Below, one piece after another: positions 7,282-12,169 of a stretch of DNA of 12,169 nucleotides. A model generated the notes under the pieces. The model made no database searches. It was given only the letters and a program-made list of their open reading frames with translations, and was not told the origin of the DNA. The position numbers and the translations under genes are program-made. The stretch's first letter is position 1. Each line of letters begins with the position of its first letter. The stretch covers positions 1 through 12,169 of the forward strand of contig DUVO01000127.1 of the NCBI GenBank assembly GCA_012841005.1, given 5' to 3'. Source of the stretch: Bacillota bacterium (GTDB lineage Bacteria; Bacillota; DTU030).

Positions 7282-7305
7282 TTGACCCGGGACGGCCCGG
7301 GTCAA
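7282..7305 (+). terminator. Perfect 10-bp hairpin after the plus-strand operon
   Basis: TTGACCCGGG (7282-7291) and CCCGGGTCAA (7296-7305) are exact inverted repeats around an ACGG loop, 13 nt after the stop of the secreted-protein gene. The stem is very GC-rich but is followed by ACCGTTTATG rather than a T-run. It could be a weak intrinsic terminator, an RNA-protecting 3' hairpin, or the first part of a tandem terminator with the next element. Confidence 0.55.
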
Positions 7306-7324
7306 ACCGTTTATGAGCATGGTG

Positions 7325-7352
7325 AAAAACCCCATTTTATTTTGGGGTTTTC
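7325..7352. terminator. Bidirectional Rho-independent terminator between convergent genes
   Basis: AAAACCCCA (7326-7334) pairs with TGGGGTTTT (7343-7351) around an 8-nt TTTTATTT loop. The flanking A-run on one side and T-run on the other give a terminator shape on both strands. It lies between the plus-strand operon ending at 7268 and the minus-strand thi4 ending at 7499, exactly where a shared terminator would be expected. Confidence 0.75.
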
Positions 7353-7437
7353 TTGAATCGAAGGCAGTAAAGGTGGCCAGGCTCAGCCGGCGGCTCGCAC
7401 AAATAGCCCAACCAAATCAAGATGGGTTTATTTACCA

Positions 7438-7466
7438 GCCGGGAAAGGAGTATATCCTTTCCCGGC
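7438..7466 (-). terminator. Perfect 12-bp hairpin downstream of thi4
   Basis: GCCGGGAAAGGA (7438-7449) and TCCTTTCCCGGC (7455-7466) are exact inverted repeats with a 5-nt GTATA loop, 33 nt beyond the thi4 stop. On the minus strand it is followed by TGGTAAATAAA, a poor T-run. It is probably the 3' hairpin of the thiamin transcript, acting with the bidirectional terminator further on, but no direct evidence distinguishes termination from RNA stabilisation. Confidence 0.5.
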
Positions 7467-7498
7467 CATTGCCTGGGTATCCCCCTGGCTGTACGGAC

Positions 7499-8272
7499 TT
7501 ATAACCTGTCTTTAATCATATCTGCCGCCTTTTTCCCCGAAAGGAGCATACCACCGAAAATTGGCCCCATGCGGTGTGAACCGAAGACAGCATTACTGGA
7601 CAGCCCGGCCACAAATAAGCCGGGATATACTTCGCAGGTTTTATCTACAGTGTCCCTTTCGGCCCTTTCCGCCCACATGGAACCTTCCCATTCAATCTCG
7701 CCGCTGGCTGTCGGTAACTTTACTTTATTCTTTTTTTGCAGGATACTGACTACTTCGGCATCGTGTCCCGTACCGTCGATAACGTATTTAGCTTCCACGG
7801 CAATGGGGTCTACGAGGAGTTTGGCCATCTTTACCGGCGTCCAGTTCAGGACCAGACCGGTAACCCTTTCCTCCCGCACCATGACATCTTCGACGGTTAC
7901 CAAGTTGAATATCTTGGCGCCGGCCCTGATGGCCTTCATGGTGAGGGTGGTGACGGCTTCAACCGAATCGGCAGTATAGTAGCCGGGTTGATAGAGGGTG
8001 TGGCGGATGTCCAGTTCTTCCAGGATCGGCTTGGCCTCCTCCTGAAAGACAACGTGGTTAAACATGATGCCGCCGGCCCACATCCCGCCGCCGGGATTGG
8101 ACCGCCGTTCAAAAATTACTGTTTTGATACCGGCCTTTGCCAGATAATAAGCAGCAGTTAAACCCGACGGCCCTGCTCCGACAATGGCCACATCCGATTC
8201 CAGGTAGTTGAGAAGGTCTTGTAGGTAGGTCGTAATAATTGCTTTGCTGATTAACTTTTCCTTAATTTCCAT
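7499..8272 (-). CDS. thi4: Thi4-type thiazole synthase (ADP-thiazole carboxylate synthase) with Leu at the Cys/His site
   Basis: This 257-residue protein is a Thi4 family member. It has the dinucleotide-binding DVAIVGAGPSGLTAAYYLAK (27-46), FERRSNPGGGMWAGG (54-68), the conserved WTP...VDP and GTGHDAEVV block (144-175), and the C-terminal GLSSNAVFGSHRMGPIFGG (223-241). Thi4 makes the thiazole half of thiamin from NAD and glycine. The yeast enzyme gives up sulfur from its own Cys205, whereas the Methanocaldococcus enzyme has a histidine there and uses free sulfide. In this protein the aligned residue, two before the Asp of VDP, is Leu153 (CTC at 7816-7814), so it cannot be a suicide enzyme and also lacks the usual histidine. 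The start ATG (8272) has GGAGGAG about 5-8 nt upstream. tenA lies 96 nt upstream in the same direction, under a TPP riboswitch. Confidence 0.92.
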   Translation of the reverse strand: MEIKEKLISKAIITTYLQDLLNYLESDVAIVGAGPSGLTAAYYLAKAGIKTVIFERRSNPGGGMWAGGIMFNHVVFQEEAKPILEELDIRHTLYQPGYYTADSVEAVTTLTMKAIRAGAKIFNLVTVEDVMVREERVTGLVLNWTPVKMAKLLVDPIAVEAKYVIDGTGHDAEVVSILQKKNKVKLPTASGEIEWEGSMWAERAERDTVDKTCEVYPGLFVAGLSSNAVFGSHRMGPIFGGMLLSGKKAADMIKDRL

Positions 8273-8368
8273 TTTCCTCTCCTCCGATAAAATTTTTCCT
8301 CATTACATACCAAAATCCACCTTTTCCGTTGACAGATCTACCCGGGGAAACTGGTAAGTATTTTGTTA

Positions 8369-9037
8369 TCAGAATATCCACTCTTCCAGGGTATGGGCCA
8401 TTTCCCAGAACAGGGATTCATATTTACTGCTTATGAGAAAGGCTTTTTTCATACTTTCCCTTTCCTCTGCGCCAGCTTTTCGGGCATACTTTTCCAGCAG
8501 TTCTTTGCTCCACTCAGTGAGCTTGGCAAATTCATCCGAGGAATACATGGCAATCCAGTCCCGGTAGGGGTTGTCTTCGCCGGTATTTCCGACGGCCTCC
8601 AACCTGGTACCTATCTCGTAAAAGCCCCAGAAACAGGGGAGCAGGGCAGCCACCGTTACTCCCACCGGTTCAAGAGCAGCCGTCCGCACCAGGAAATCTG
8701 TGTAACCCTGGCAGGTCGGTGATTTTTCCAGGGTATCCAGTTCCTGGGCAGTAATGCCAAACTGGGAGCAATAGCTGCGGTGCAGGCTCATCTCAGTGTT
8801 GAGGATACCGTCCATCAAGCGGGCAAAACTCTGCATGTCCTCCAAATTGTTGGCTTTGGCTCCGGCCAGGGCGAATACCCGGGCGTAGTCCTGCAGGTAG
8901 AGATAATCCTGTTTAATCCAGTAGATGAATTTTCCCCTTTTCAGGGAGCCGTCCTTGATGCCACTGATAAAGGGGTGGTTGTGCCAACCATCCCAGATAT
9001 CCCGGGCTTCTTCCCGGAGTTGGGCGCAAAAGTTCAA
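8369..9037 (-). CDS. tenA: TenA, thiaminase II / aminopyrimidine aminohydrolase
   Basis: This 222-residue all-helical protein hydrolyses aminopyrimidines derived from degraded thiamin so that the HMP half can be reused. With the start placed at TTG 9037, the key residues fall at the numbering known for Bacillus subtilis TenA: Asp44 (KQDYLYL), Tyr112 (GYTDF) and the nucleophile Cys135 (LLPCFWGFYEIG). Glu207 in SKYESLFWEMA corresponds to the catalytic glutamate near the C-terminus. The same start has a full GGAGG (9050-9046) 8 nt upstream; upstream in-frame starts would extend into the leader and have no family support. Its position downstream of the TPP riboswitch and upstream of thi4 fits a thiamin salvage and synthesis operon. 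The match is too close for another TenA/HO family member to be likely. Confidence 0.93.
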   Translation of the reverse strand: MNFCAQLREEARDIWDGWHNHPFISGIKDGSLKRGKFIYWIKQDYLYLQDYARVFALAGAKANNLEDMQSFARLMDGILNTEMSLHRSYCSQFGITAQELDTLEKSPTCQGYTDFLVRTAALEPVGVTVAALLPCFWGFYEIGTRLEAVGNTGEDNPYRDWIAMYSSDEFAKLTEWSKELLEKYARKAGAEERESMKKAFLISSKYESLFWEMAHTLEEWIF

Positions 9038-9077
9038 GGTAACCACCTCCAAAATAATAATTACGGAACAATGGGTT

Positions 9078-9118
9078 GGCCTTTGGGAAGGACGAAGTAT
9101 ATTTATTCCCAAAGGGCC
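9078..9118 (-). repeat. Hairpin in the tenA leader
   Basis: On the plus strand CCTTTGGGAA (9080-9089) is exactly complementary to TTCCCAAAGG (9106-9115), and two more pairs (GG at 9078-9079 with CC at 9117-9118) can form across a single bulged G. The loop is about 16 nt and AT-rich. It lies 41 nt upstream of the tenA start and is not followed by a T-run, so it is not a terminator. A stabilising or processing structure in the leader is possible; its role is unknown. Confidence 0.5.
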
Positions 9119-9130
9119 GTGGAAAGCCTG

Positions 9131-9170
9131 TTATATAGCCATAATAATAGCCCTCCTTTTTTGGGAGAGC
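9131..9170 (-). other. Leader hairpin covering an RBS for a three-codon ORF
   Basis: On the minus strand, GCTCTCC (9170-9164) can pair with GGAGGGC (9156-9150) around a CAAAAAA loop, with one G-U pair. The second arm contains a GGAGG nine nt before ATG GCT ATA TAA (9142-9131), a possible Met-Ala-Ile peptide. This may be a mini-ORF acting in translation or stability control, or simply the remnant of a lost gene start. There is no independent evidence that it is translated. Confidence 0.3.
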
Positions 9171-9209
9171 CGAAGTGCAGGATGCAAAGGTTTAACCTGC
9201 GCCTGGGAT

Positions 9210-9243
9210 AAAAAAACTTTTACCCCTCAGGCTGGGTAAAAGT
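9210..9243 (-). terminator. Intrinsic terminator (attenuator) of the TPP riboswitch
   Basis: On the minus strand ACTTTTACCC (9243-9234) pairs perfectly with GGGTAAAAGT (9225-9216) around an 8-nt loop, and the stem runs directly into seven consecutive T residues (9216-9210). This is a textbook Rho-independent terminator located 26 nt after the riboswitch and before tenA. The 5' arm includes TTACCCAG (9239-9232), the exact complement of CTGGGTAA within the aptamer (9296-9289), which supplies a mutually exclusive antiterminator. Confidence 0.88.
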
Positions 9244-9268
9244 GTATTGGTCCACCTCTGATCCAAAT

Positions 9269-9360
9269 TCCAAATCCCTTCGCTGGTATTACCCAGATCA
9301 GGTTATAAGGGTCTGAACCCCTAGGGTTCATTCTCAGCCATGATTTCGGCTCCCCTTGGA
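9269..9360 (-). promoter_or_regulatory. TPP riboswitch (THI element)
   Basis: Read on the minus strand, the segment has the conserved parts of the thiamin pyrophosphate aptamer in order: GGGGAGCC, GGCTGAGA (CTGAGA at 9337-9332), an ACCCTAGGGGT-containing P3 region, ACCTGATC (9303-9296), TGGGTAATACCAGCGAAGGG, and a closing P1 in which TCCAA (9360-9356) pairs with TTGGA (9273-9269). It precedes tenA and thi4, both thiamin genes. Binding of TPP should free the 5' arm of the terminator at 9243-9210 and stop transcription. The sequence match leaves little room for another class. Confidence 0.95.
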
Positions 9361-9392
9361 TTATTCAGTTTTGTAAAATTCGCTAAATATAA

Positions 9393-9420
9393 AGTATCAT
9401 ACCCGGCTGGGCAATGTCAA
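9393..9420 (-). promoter_or_regulatory. Sigma-70/A-type promoter of the tenA-thi4 operon
   Basis: On the minus strand a perfect -35 TTGACA (9420-9415) is followed after 16 nt by GATACT (9398-9393, four of six consensus positions). An alternative -10, TACTTT with an upstream TG, overlaps it with an 18-nt spacer. Transcription would begin near 9385, some 25 nt before the aptamer, which is the usual layout for a riboswitch transcript. Confidence 0.65.
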
Positions 9421-9572
9421 GGATAATGAGGCGGGGATCGGCCTAATTCTTTAATAAAGCCTATCCGAAAAGGATTATTATAATAGGACACCAAATATTA
9501 TAGCGAATTGTACATAGAAAAAGAAAACCTAAATCTGGCCCTCAGGGTAAAATATCAACATTTTAAAGGATT

Positions 9573-9618
9573 AATTTGCACCAGATATGATCAAATTTAC
9601 ATATTTCTGGTGTTAATT
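9573..9618. repeat. Imperfect inverted repeat in the intergenic region
   Basis: CACCAGATATG (9579-9589) and CATATTTCTGGTG (9600-9612) form an 11-bp stem with a two-nt bulge and a 10-nt loop. Flanking AATT/AATT bases add a few pairs beyond one mismatch. It has no adjacent T-run on either strand, so it is more likely a protein-binding site or the stem of a small RNA than a terminator. Confidence 0.45.
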
Positions 9619-9672
9619 CGTGTTTAGCTATAGGTGGCACTGTTAGCCAGCACAGGGCGGTTCTTCTATGTT

Positions 9673-9699
9673 TTTTAGGTTCATATAATAAACCTAAAA
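9673..9699. repeat. 9-bp AT-rich inverted repeat
   Basis: TTTTAGGTT (9673-9681) and AACCTAAAA (9691-9699) are exact inverted repeats separated by CATATAATA. It could be an operator for the downstream regulator or an incidental structure in an AT-rich region. No gene ends here, so a terminator role seems unlikely. Confidence 0.4.
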
Positions 9700-9822
9700 T
9701 ATAATCTGGCATCGGGGGAGGGGGTAAAGGGTTCTACAAATGGAAGGGATTCACTTTTGTTTGGTCCTTTACTTACATGAAACTGCGCATTATATAAAAG
9801 TAGAGTCACGATCAATTTGGGC

Positions 9823-9851
9823 TTGACAGGTCACCTTCGATATGTCAAAAT
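9823..9851 (+). promoter_or_regulatory. Promoter for the HTH regulator, overlapping an inverted repeat
   Basis: A perfect -35 TTGACA (9823-9828) is followed after 17 nt by CAAAAT (9846-9851, four of six -10 positions), about 40 nt before the TTG start of the regulator. The -35 box is also the left half of an inverted repeat, TTGACA (9823-9828) with TGTCAA (9843-9848), so a dimeric regulator bound there would block the promoter. Self-repression by the gene that follows is an inference. Confidence 0.5.
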
Positions 9852-9890
9852 AAAGTTAAACGATATTTTGGTTTTTTGGGAGTGCTCAAA

Positions 9891-10565
9891 TTGACGCTGA
9901 CTGGTAGACGCAAGGAATTTCTGACAGCGATTCAAGAAACCTATGCCGCAACGGGTGAACCTCTTCATTATGAAGATATTGCTCGTTTACTTGGTGTCAG
10001 CAAGTGGACGGCATATGATATGGTCAGGGAACTGGCAAAGCAGGGGCTCGTATCAATTGAATATACTACTAACCAGAGTGAGAAACAGGTGGGGCGCTCC
10101 CGGCTGGCCATCAGACCAGCTGTAGCTTCCTCCTTTTTTATTTCCCTGCCGGAGGAATCGGCCAGGGTATTGGAAATGATCCGCACTTGTGAACCCGGTG
10201 CAACTAAAGAGCATTTTCAGGTCTTCATGCAAAGGGCAACGGCCTCGGATTCTAAGGGAATGTTCTGCTTTTATCTGGTGGCGGCCCTGGTACTTTTATC
10301 CAATCGACTGATTCGCAGCGGGGGTTTGCTCAGTATCCTGGAATCCCTTCTTGTCTTCTCTAGCTCGGAACTGGGGCTGGTGGCAGCGGCGGGGATGGTA
10401 GTGGCTTTGATTATCCGGGGGGGCGTTCATCCCGAAATGGTAAACCACCTGCAAGAATCTGTTGCCTGCTTCCACGAATACATTGGTGAAATAACCGAGG
10501 AAGAGCGCACTAAAATTACCGGCTTTTGGCAGAAGGCATTAAATATAAACCTGGCTGAAATCTAG
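9891..10565 (+). CDS. Winged-helix transcriptional regulator with a hydrophobic C-terminal half
   Basis: This 224-residue protein starts at TTG 9891, with GGGAG (9878-9882) 8 nt upstream; TTG 9876 and GTG 9882 are in frame but overlap that site. Residues 5-60 form a winged helix-turn-helix: GEPLHYEDIARLLGVSKWTA (22-41) is the HTH and MVRELAKQGLVSIEY (44-58) leads into the wing, in the style of DtxR, MarR or LexA N-terminal domains. The rest (85-224) has no signature I recognise. It contains two hydrophobic stretches, FYLVAALVLLS (127-137) and LGLVAAAGMVVALIIRGG (161-178), compatible either with a buried all-helical ligand domain or with membrane association. No metal-binding or sugar-binding motif is visible. 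The radical SAM gene begins 87 nt downstream on the same strand, so that gene is the most likely target or operon partner. Confidence 0.7.
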   Translation: MTLTGRRKEFLTAIQETYAATGEPLHYEDIARLLGVSKWTAYDMVRELAKQGLVSIEYTTNQSEKQVGRSRLAIRPAVASSFFISLPEESARVLEMIRTCEPGATKEHFQVFMQRATASDSKGMFCFYLVAALVLLSNRLIRSGGLLSILESLLVFSSSELGLVAAAGMVVALIIRGGVHPEMVNHLQESVACFHEYIGEITEEERTKITGFWQKALNINLAEI

Positions 10566-10598
10566 CAATATTTTTTCCGCTAATTTTTGGTCTTTTGG

Positions 10599-10623
10599 GT
10601 GATATCCCAGAGGGGGATTTCAC
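10599..10623. repeat. Imperfect palindrome between regulator and radical SAM gene
   Basis: GTGATATCCC (10599-10608) and GGGATTTCAC (10614-10623) are complementary except for one position, with an AGAGG loop. It lies 30 nt before the ATG of the radical SAM gene and 13 nt before its RBS. It could be an operator for the upstream regulator or an RNA hairpin modulating expression of the second gene. Confidence 0.45.
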
Positions 10624-10652
10624 TGAATAAATGTTGGGGAGGAGGAATCGTT

Positions 10653-12011
10653 ATGGCGGCGGGTGATTATTTGCGCAGCCAGGCAATAGTGCAGGCTTTA
10701 AACTTCGCGGCGAAGGATCCGGAGCATAATTTGGAAAAACTGGTCAGTGTAGCAGAAAAACTGGCATTGGACCCGTGTCACAAGCGCAATGTAGAGGGAG
10801 TAAAGAGGTTTCTTACCCGGGACAGCAATTGGAAAGAATTTGCCTTCCGGCTGCTGTGGGAGACCAACCCCAATGTCAGGAACCGCCTGGGAGTGAACTT
10901 TTTTGCCAACGCTGCTTTCAAGGGAGTGCCCAAACAGCACCAGCTGCAAGAGGAATTGGGCTTTTCCATCCCCTTTGCCCTGCTCATTGATCCTACCTCT
11001 GCCTGCAATCTAAAATGTACCGGGTGTTGGGCCGGTGAATACTCCCAGGCCGACAATCTGGAGACTGAGCTGATGGAGAGAATTTTAAGAGAAGCCAGGG
11101 AATTGGGCATCTATTTCATTGTCTTCTCGGGAGGAGAACCCCTGGTCAGGAAAAAGGATCTCCTCTACCTGGCAGAAAAATTCAATGATATGGCCTTCTT
11201 GGCCTTCACCAACGGCACCCTGGTTGACGATGAATTTGCCGACGGACTGGCCGAAGTAGGGAACTTTACCCTGGCCTTCAGCCTGGAGGGCTTTGCTGGG
11301 GCCACCGACGGGCGCCGGGGGAAGGGTGTTTTTGCGAAGGTAATGCAGGCCATGGACCGGCTGCGGGAGAGGGGCGTTATTTTCGGGGCCTCTACCACCT
11401 ACACCCGGCAGAATACCGGAGAGGTTGGCTCCGAGGCCTATATCGATATGCTGATAGACAAGGGCTGTGCTTACAGCTGGTACTTCACCTATGTCCCCGT
11501 AGGCAGAAATCCCGACTTGAACCTGATGGCGACCCCCAAGCAGCGGGCCTACATGTACCGCCAGGTCAATCATTTCCGGCAGACAAAACCTATTTTTGTC
11601 CTGGATTTCTGGAATGACGGGGACCACAGCGGTGGCTGTATTGCCGGGGGCAGGCGGTATCTCCACATTAATGCCGCGGGAGATGTGGAGCCATGTGCCT
11701 TCATTCATTATGCAACTGATAACATCAAAAATAAGAGCCTCCGCGAAGTTTTGGCTTCTCCCCTCTTTGCCGCCTACCAGAAACGGATGCCCTTTAATGA
11801 TAACCACCTGCGCCCCTGTCCCCTCATCGACAATCCCGAAAAGATACCGGAGATGGTTGCCGAATCTGGTGCCCATAGTACCCAGGAACAATCGCGGTAT
11901 ACACCAGAGCAATTGGCCCAATCCCTGGAGCAGTATGCTGCGGCGTGGGGTAAGGTTGCCGACGGGTTAAAAAGGGAAAAACCCGTTAGGGCTGCGGAGG
12001 GCATAAAGTAA
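10653..12011 (+). CDS. Radical SAM protein with SPASM-like C-terminal cysteines, function unknown
   Basis: This 452-residue protein starts at ATG 10653, preceded by GGAGG (10641-10645) at 7 nt; an upstream in-frame start at 10587 has no site and would add an unconserved leader. Residues 1-105 are a helical N-terminal extension. The SAM-cleaving cluster is CNLKCTGC (Cys118, Cys122, Cys125) in DPTSACNLKCTGCWAGEY, followed by FSGGEPLVRKKDL (158-170), FTNGTL (185-190) and SLEGF (210-214). The C-terminal part has GGCIAGGRRYLHINAAGDVE (327-346) with Cys329, then PCAFIHY (Cys348) and LRPCPLIDNPEK (Cys389), typical of SPASM-type auxiliary-cluster regions, though with few cysteines. This family is widespread in Clostridia, and I know of no firm function for it. 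No short precursor peptide of a RiPP is evident upstream. Pairing with a regulator of unknown ligand is the only clue from context; it is not closely similar to the two COG1964-type proteins at 1717-4288. Confidence 0.85.
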   Translation: MAAGDYLRSQAIVQALNFAAKDPEHNLEKLVSVAEKLALDPCHKRNVEGVKRFLTRDSNWKEFAFRLLWETNPNVRNRLGVNFFANAAFKGVPKQHQLQEELGFSIPFALLIDPTSACNLKCTGCWAGEYSQADNLETELMERILREARELGIYFIVFSGGEPLVRKKDLLYLAEKFNDMAFLAFTNGTLVDDEFADGLAEVGNFTLAFSLEGFAGATDGRRGKGVFAKVMQAMDRLRERGVIFGASTTYTRQNTGEVGSEAYIDMLIDKGCAYSWYFTYVPVGRNPDLNLMATPKQRAYMYRQVNHFRQTKPIFVLDFWNDGDHSGGCIAGGRRYLHINAAGDVEPCAFIHYATDNIKNKSLREVLASPLFAAYQKRMPFNDNHLRPCPLIDNPEKIPEMVAESGAHSTQEQSRYTPEQLAQSLEQYAAAWGKVADGLKREKPVRAAEGIK

Positions 12012-12046
12012 CTATAACCAAAACAGGATAAAAGGTGGTAGAAGTC

Positions 12047-12130
12047 ATGGAAATAAGGGCAGCCATGCTGAGGAAACTATCTCTTTTGTTGATTCTATTG
12101 GGTTTGAGCAGTCTAGCCGGTGGTTGTTAA
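12047..12130 (+). CDS. 27-residue lipoprotein-signal-like ORF, possibly a broken lipoprotein gene
   Basis: ATG 12047 is preceded by AAAGGTGG (12031-12038) at a normal distance, 35 nt after the radical SAM gene. The peptide has a charged start, a Leu/Ile-rich hydrophobic core (LRKLSLLLILLGLSSL) and ends AGGC, which looks like a lipobox cysteine. TAA follows this cysteine immediately, so the product would be just a signal peptide plus the lipidated residue. The frame stays open after the stop for the 13 codons left in the window (GGSYVIINRGEHR), which suggests a lipoprotein gene interrupted by a nonsense mutation or sequence error. A genuine very short lipopeptide is the alternative. Confidence 0.4.
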   Translation: MEIRAAMLRKLSLLLILLGLSSLAGGC

Positions 12131-12169
12131 GGTGGAAGCTATGTAATCATCAACAGGGGGGAACACAGG

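Larger units (their letters stand above)
9421..9822. other. Intergenic region without a recognisable gene
   Basis: This AT-rich stretch between the divergent thiamin promoter and the regulator gene's promoter has no ORF with a start and RBS that I would accept on either strand, no tRNA cloverleaf and no insertion-sequence ends. It contains the two inverted repeats listed separately and a purine-rich run near 9714-9728. A small RNA or regulatory DNA is possible but not shown. Confidence 0.5.

Noticed and set aside
7422..7979. Plus-strand ORF of 185 codons over the end of thi4
   Set aside because: It is Ser/Thr-rich, has no RBS that supports it, and overlaps a clearly conserved minus-strand Thi4.
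8330..8360. TTGACA on the plus strand in the tenA-thi4 gap as a promoter
   Set aside because: No acceptable -10 box at a normal spacing and no plus-strand gene follows.
10566..10652. Short precursor-peptide ORF before the third radical SAM gene (RiPP hypothesis)
   Set aside because: The 87-nt gap has no start with an RBS that gives a plausible core peptide; it holds a palindrome and the RBS of the radical SAM gene.
11085..11921. Minus-strand ORF of 278 codons opposite the third radical SAM gene
   Set aside because: Antisense shadow; the plus strand has all radical SAM motifs and a strong RBS, and the antisense product is Gly/Pro-rich low-complexity.
1..12169. CRISPR arrays, insertion sequences, tRNA or rRNA genes
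   Set aside because: I saw no regularly spaced direct repeats, transposase motifs, terminal inverted repeats with target duplications, or cloverleaf/rRNA signatures. This was by eye and could miss a divergent case.

Overview
The window most likely comes from an anaerobic, probably spore-forming Clostridia-type Firmicute (Peptococcaceae, Desulfotomaculum or Thermincola-like). Strong GGAGG ribosome binding sites, frequent TTG/GTG starts, a secreted protein with copper-amine-oxidase-N, PrcB and Gmad2 domains, three radical SAM enzymes and a prokaryotic Thi4 all suggest this. The taxonomic call is inference; no marker gene is present.

Region 1 (1-6256, plus strand) is a tight run of six genes. 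In order they are the 3' end of a gene that may encode a methyltransferase, a dihydrolipoamide-dehydrogenase-like flavoprotein, two adjacent paralogous radical SAM proteins of the MJ0619/Tes (COG1964) type, a PaaK-like AMP-forming CoA ligase and a cysteine-rich DUF5714 protein. Spacing of 39, 36, -8, 23 and 4 nt with no internal terminator indicates one operon. The set resembles the poorly characterised TrsS/TrsM (DVU_1551-DVU_1557-type) gene neighbourhood, as I remember it, and is the best candidate here for an undescribed pathway. A plausible reading is that the ligase activates a carboxylic acid, the radical SAM pair modifies it or a cofactor, and the disulfide oxidoreductase and DUF5714 protein handle thiol or Fe-S redox. 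The product is unknown. A secreted stalk/PrcB/Gmad2 protein (6309-7268) follows 52 nt later and may share the transcript.

Region 2 (7269-7498) is a 230-nt gap between convergent genes that holds three strong hairpins, one a typical bidirectional terminator.

Region 3 (7499-9420, minus strand) is a thiamin operon. From its 5' end it has a promoter, a TPP riboswitch, an intrinsic terminator with a visible 8-nt antiterminator pairing, an unusually long leader, tenA and thi4. The Thi4 carries leucine where yeast has the sulfur-donor cysteine and Methanocaldococcus has histidine.

Region 4 (9421-9822) has no gene but contains two inverted repeats. Region 5 (9823-12011, plus strand) has a promoter overlapping an inverted repeat, a winged-helix regulator with a hydrophobic C-terminal half, and a third radical SAM/SPASM-like protein. 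The window ends with a short ORF that looks like a lipoprotein signal peptide, stops immediately after its lipobox cysteine, and stays open in frame beyond the stop.
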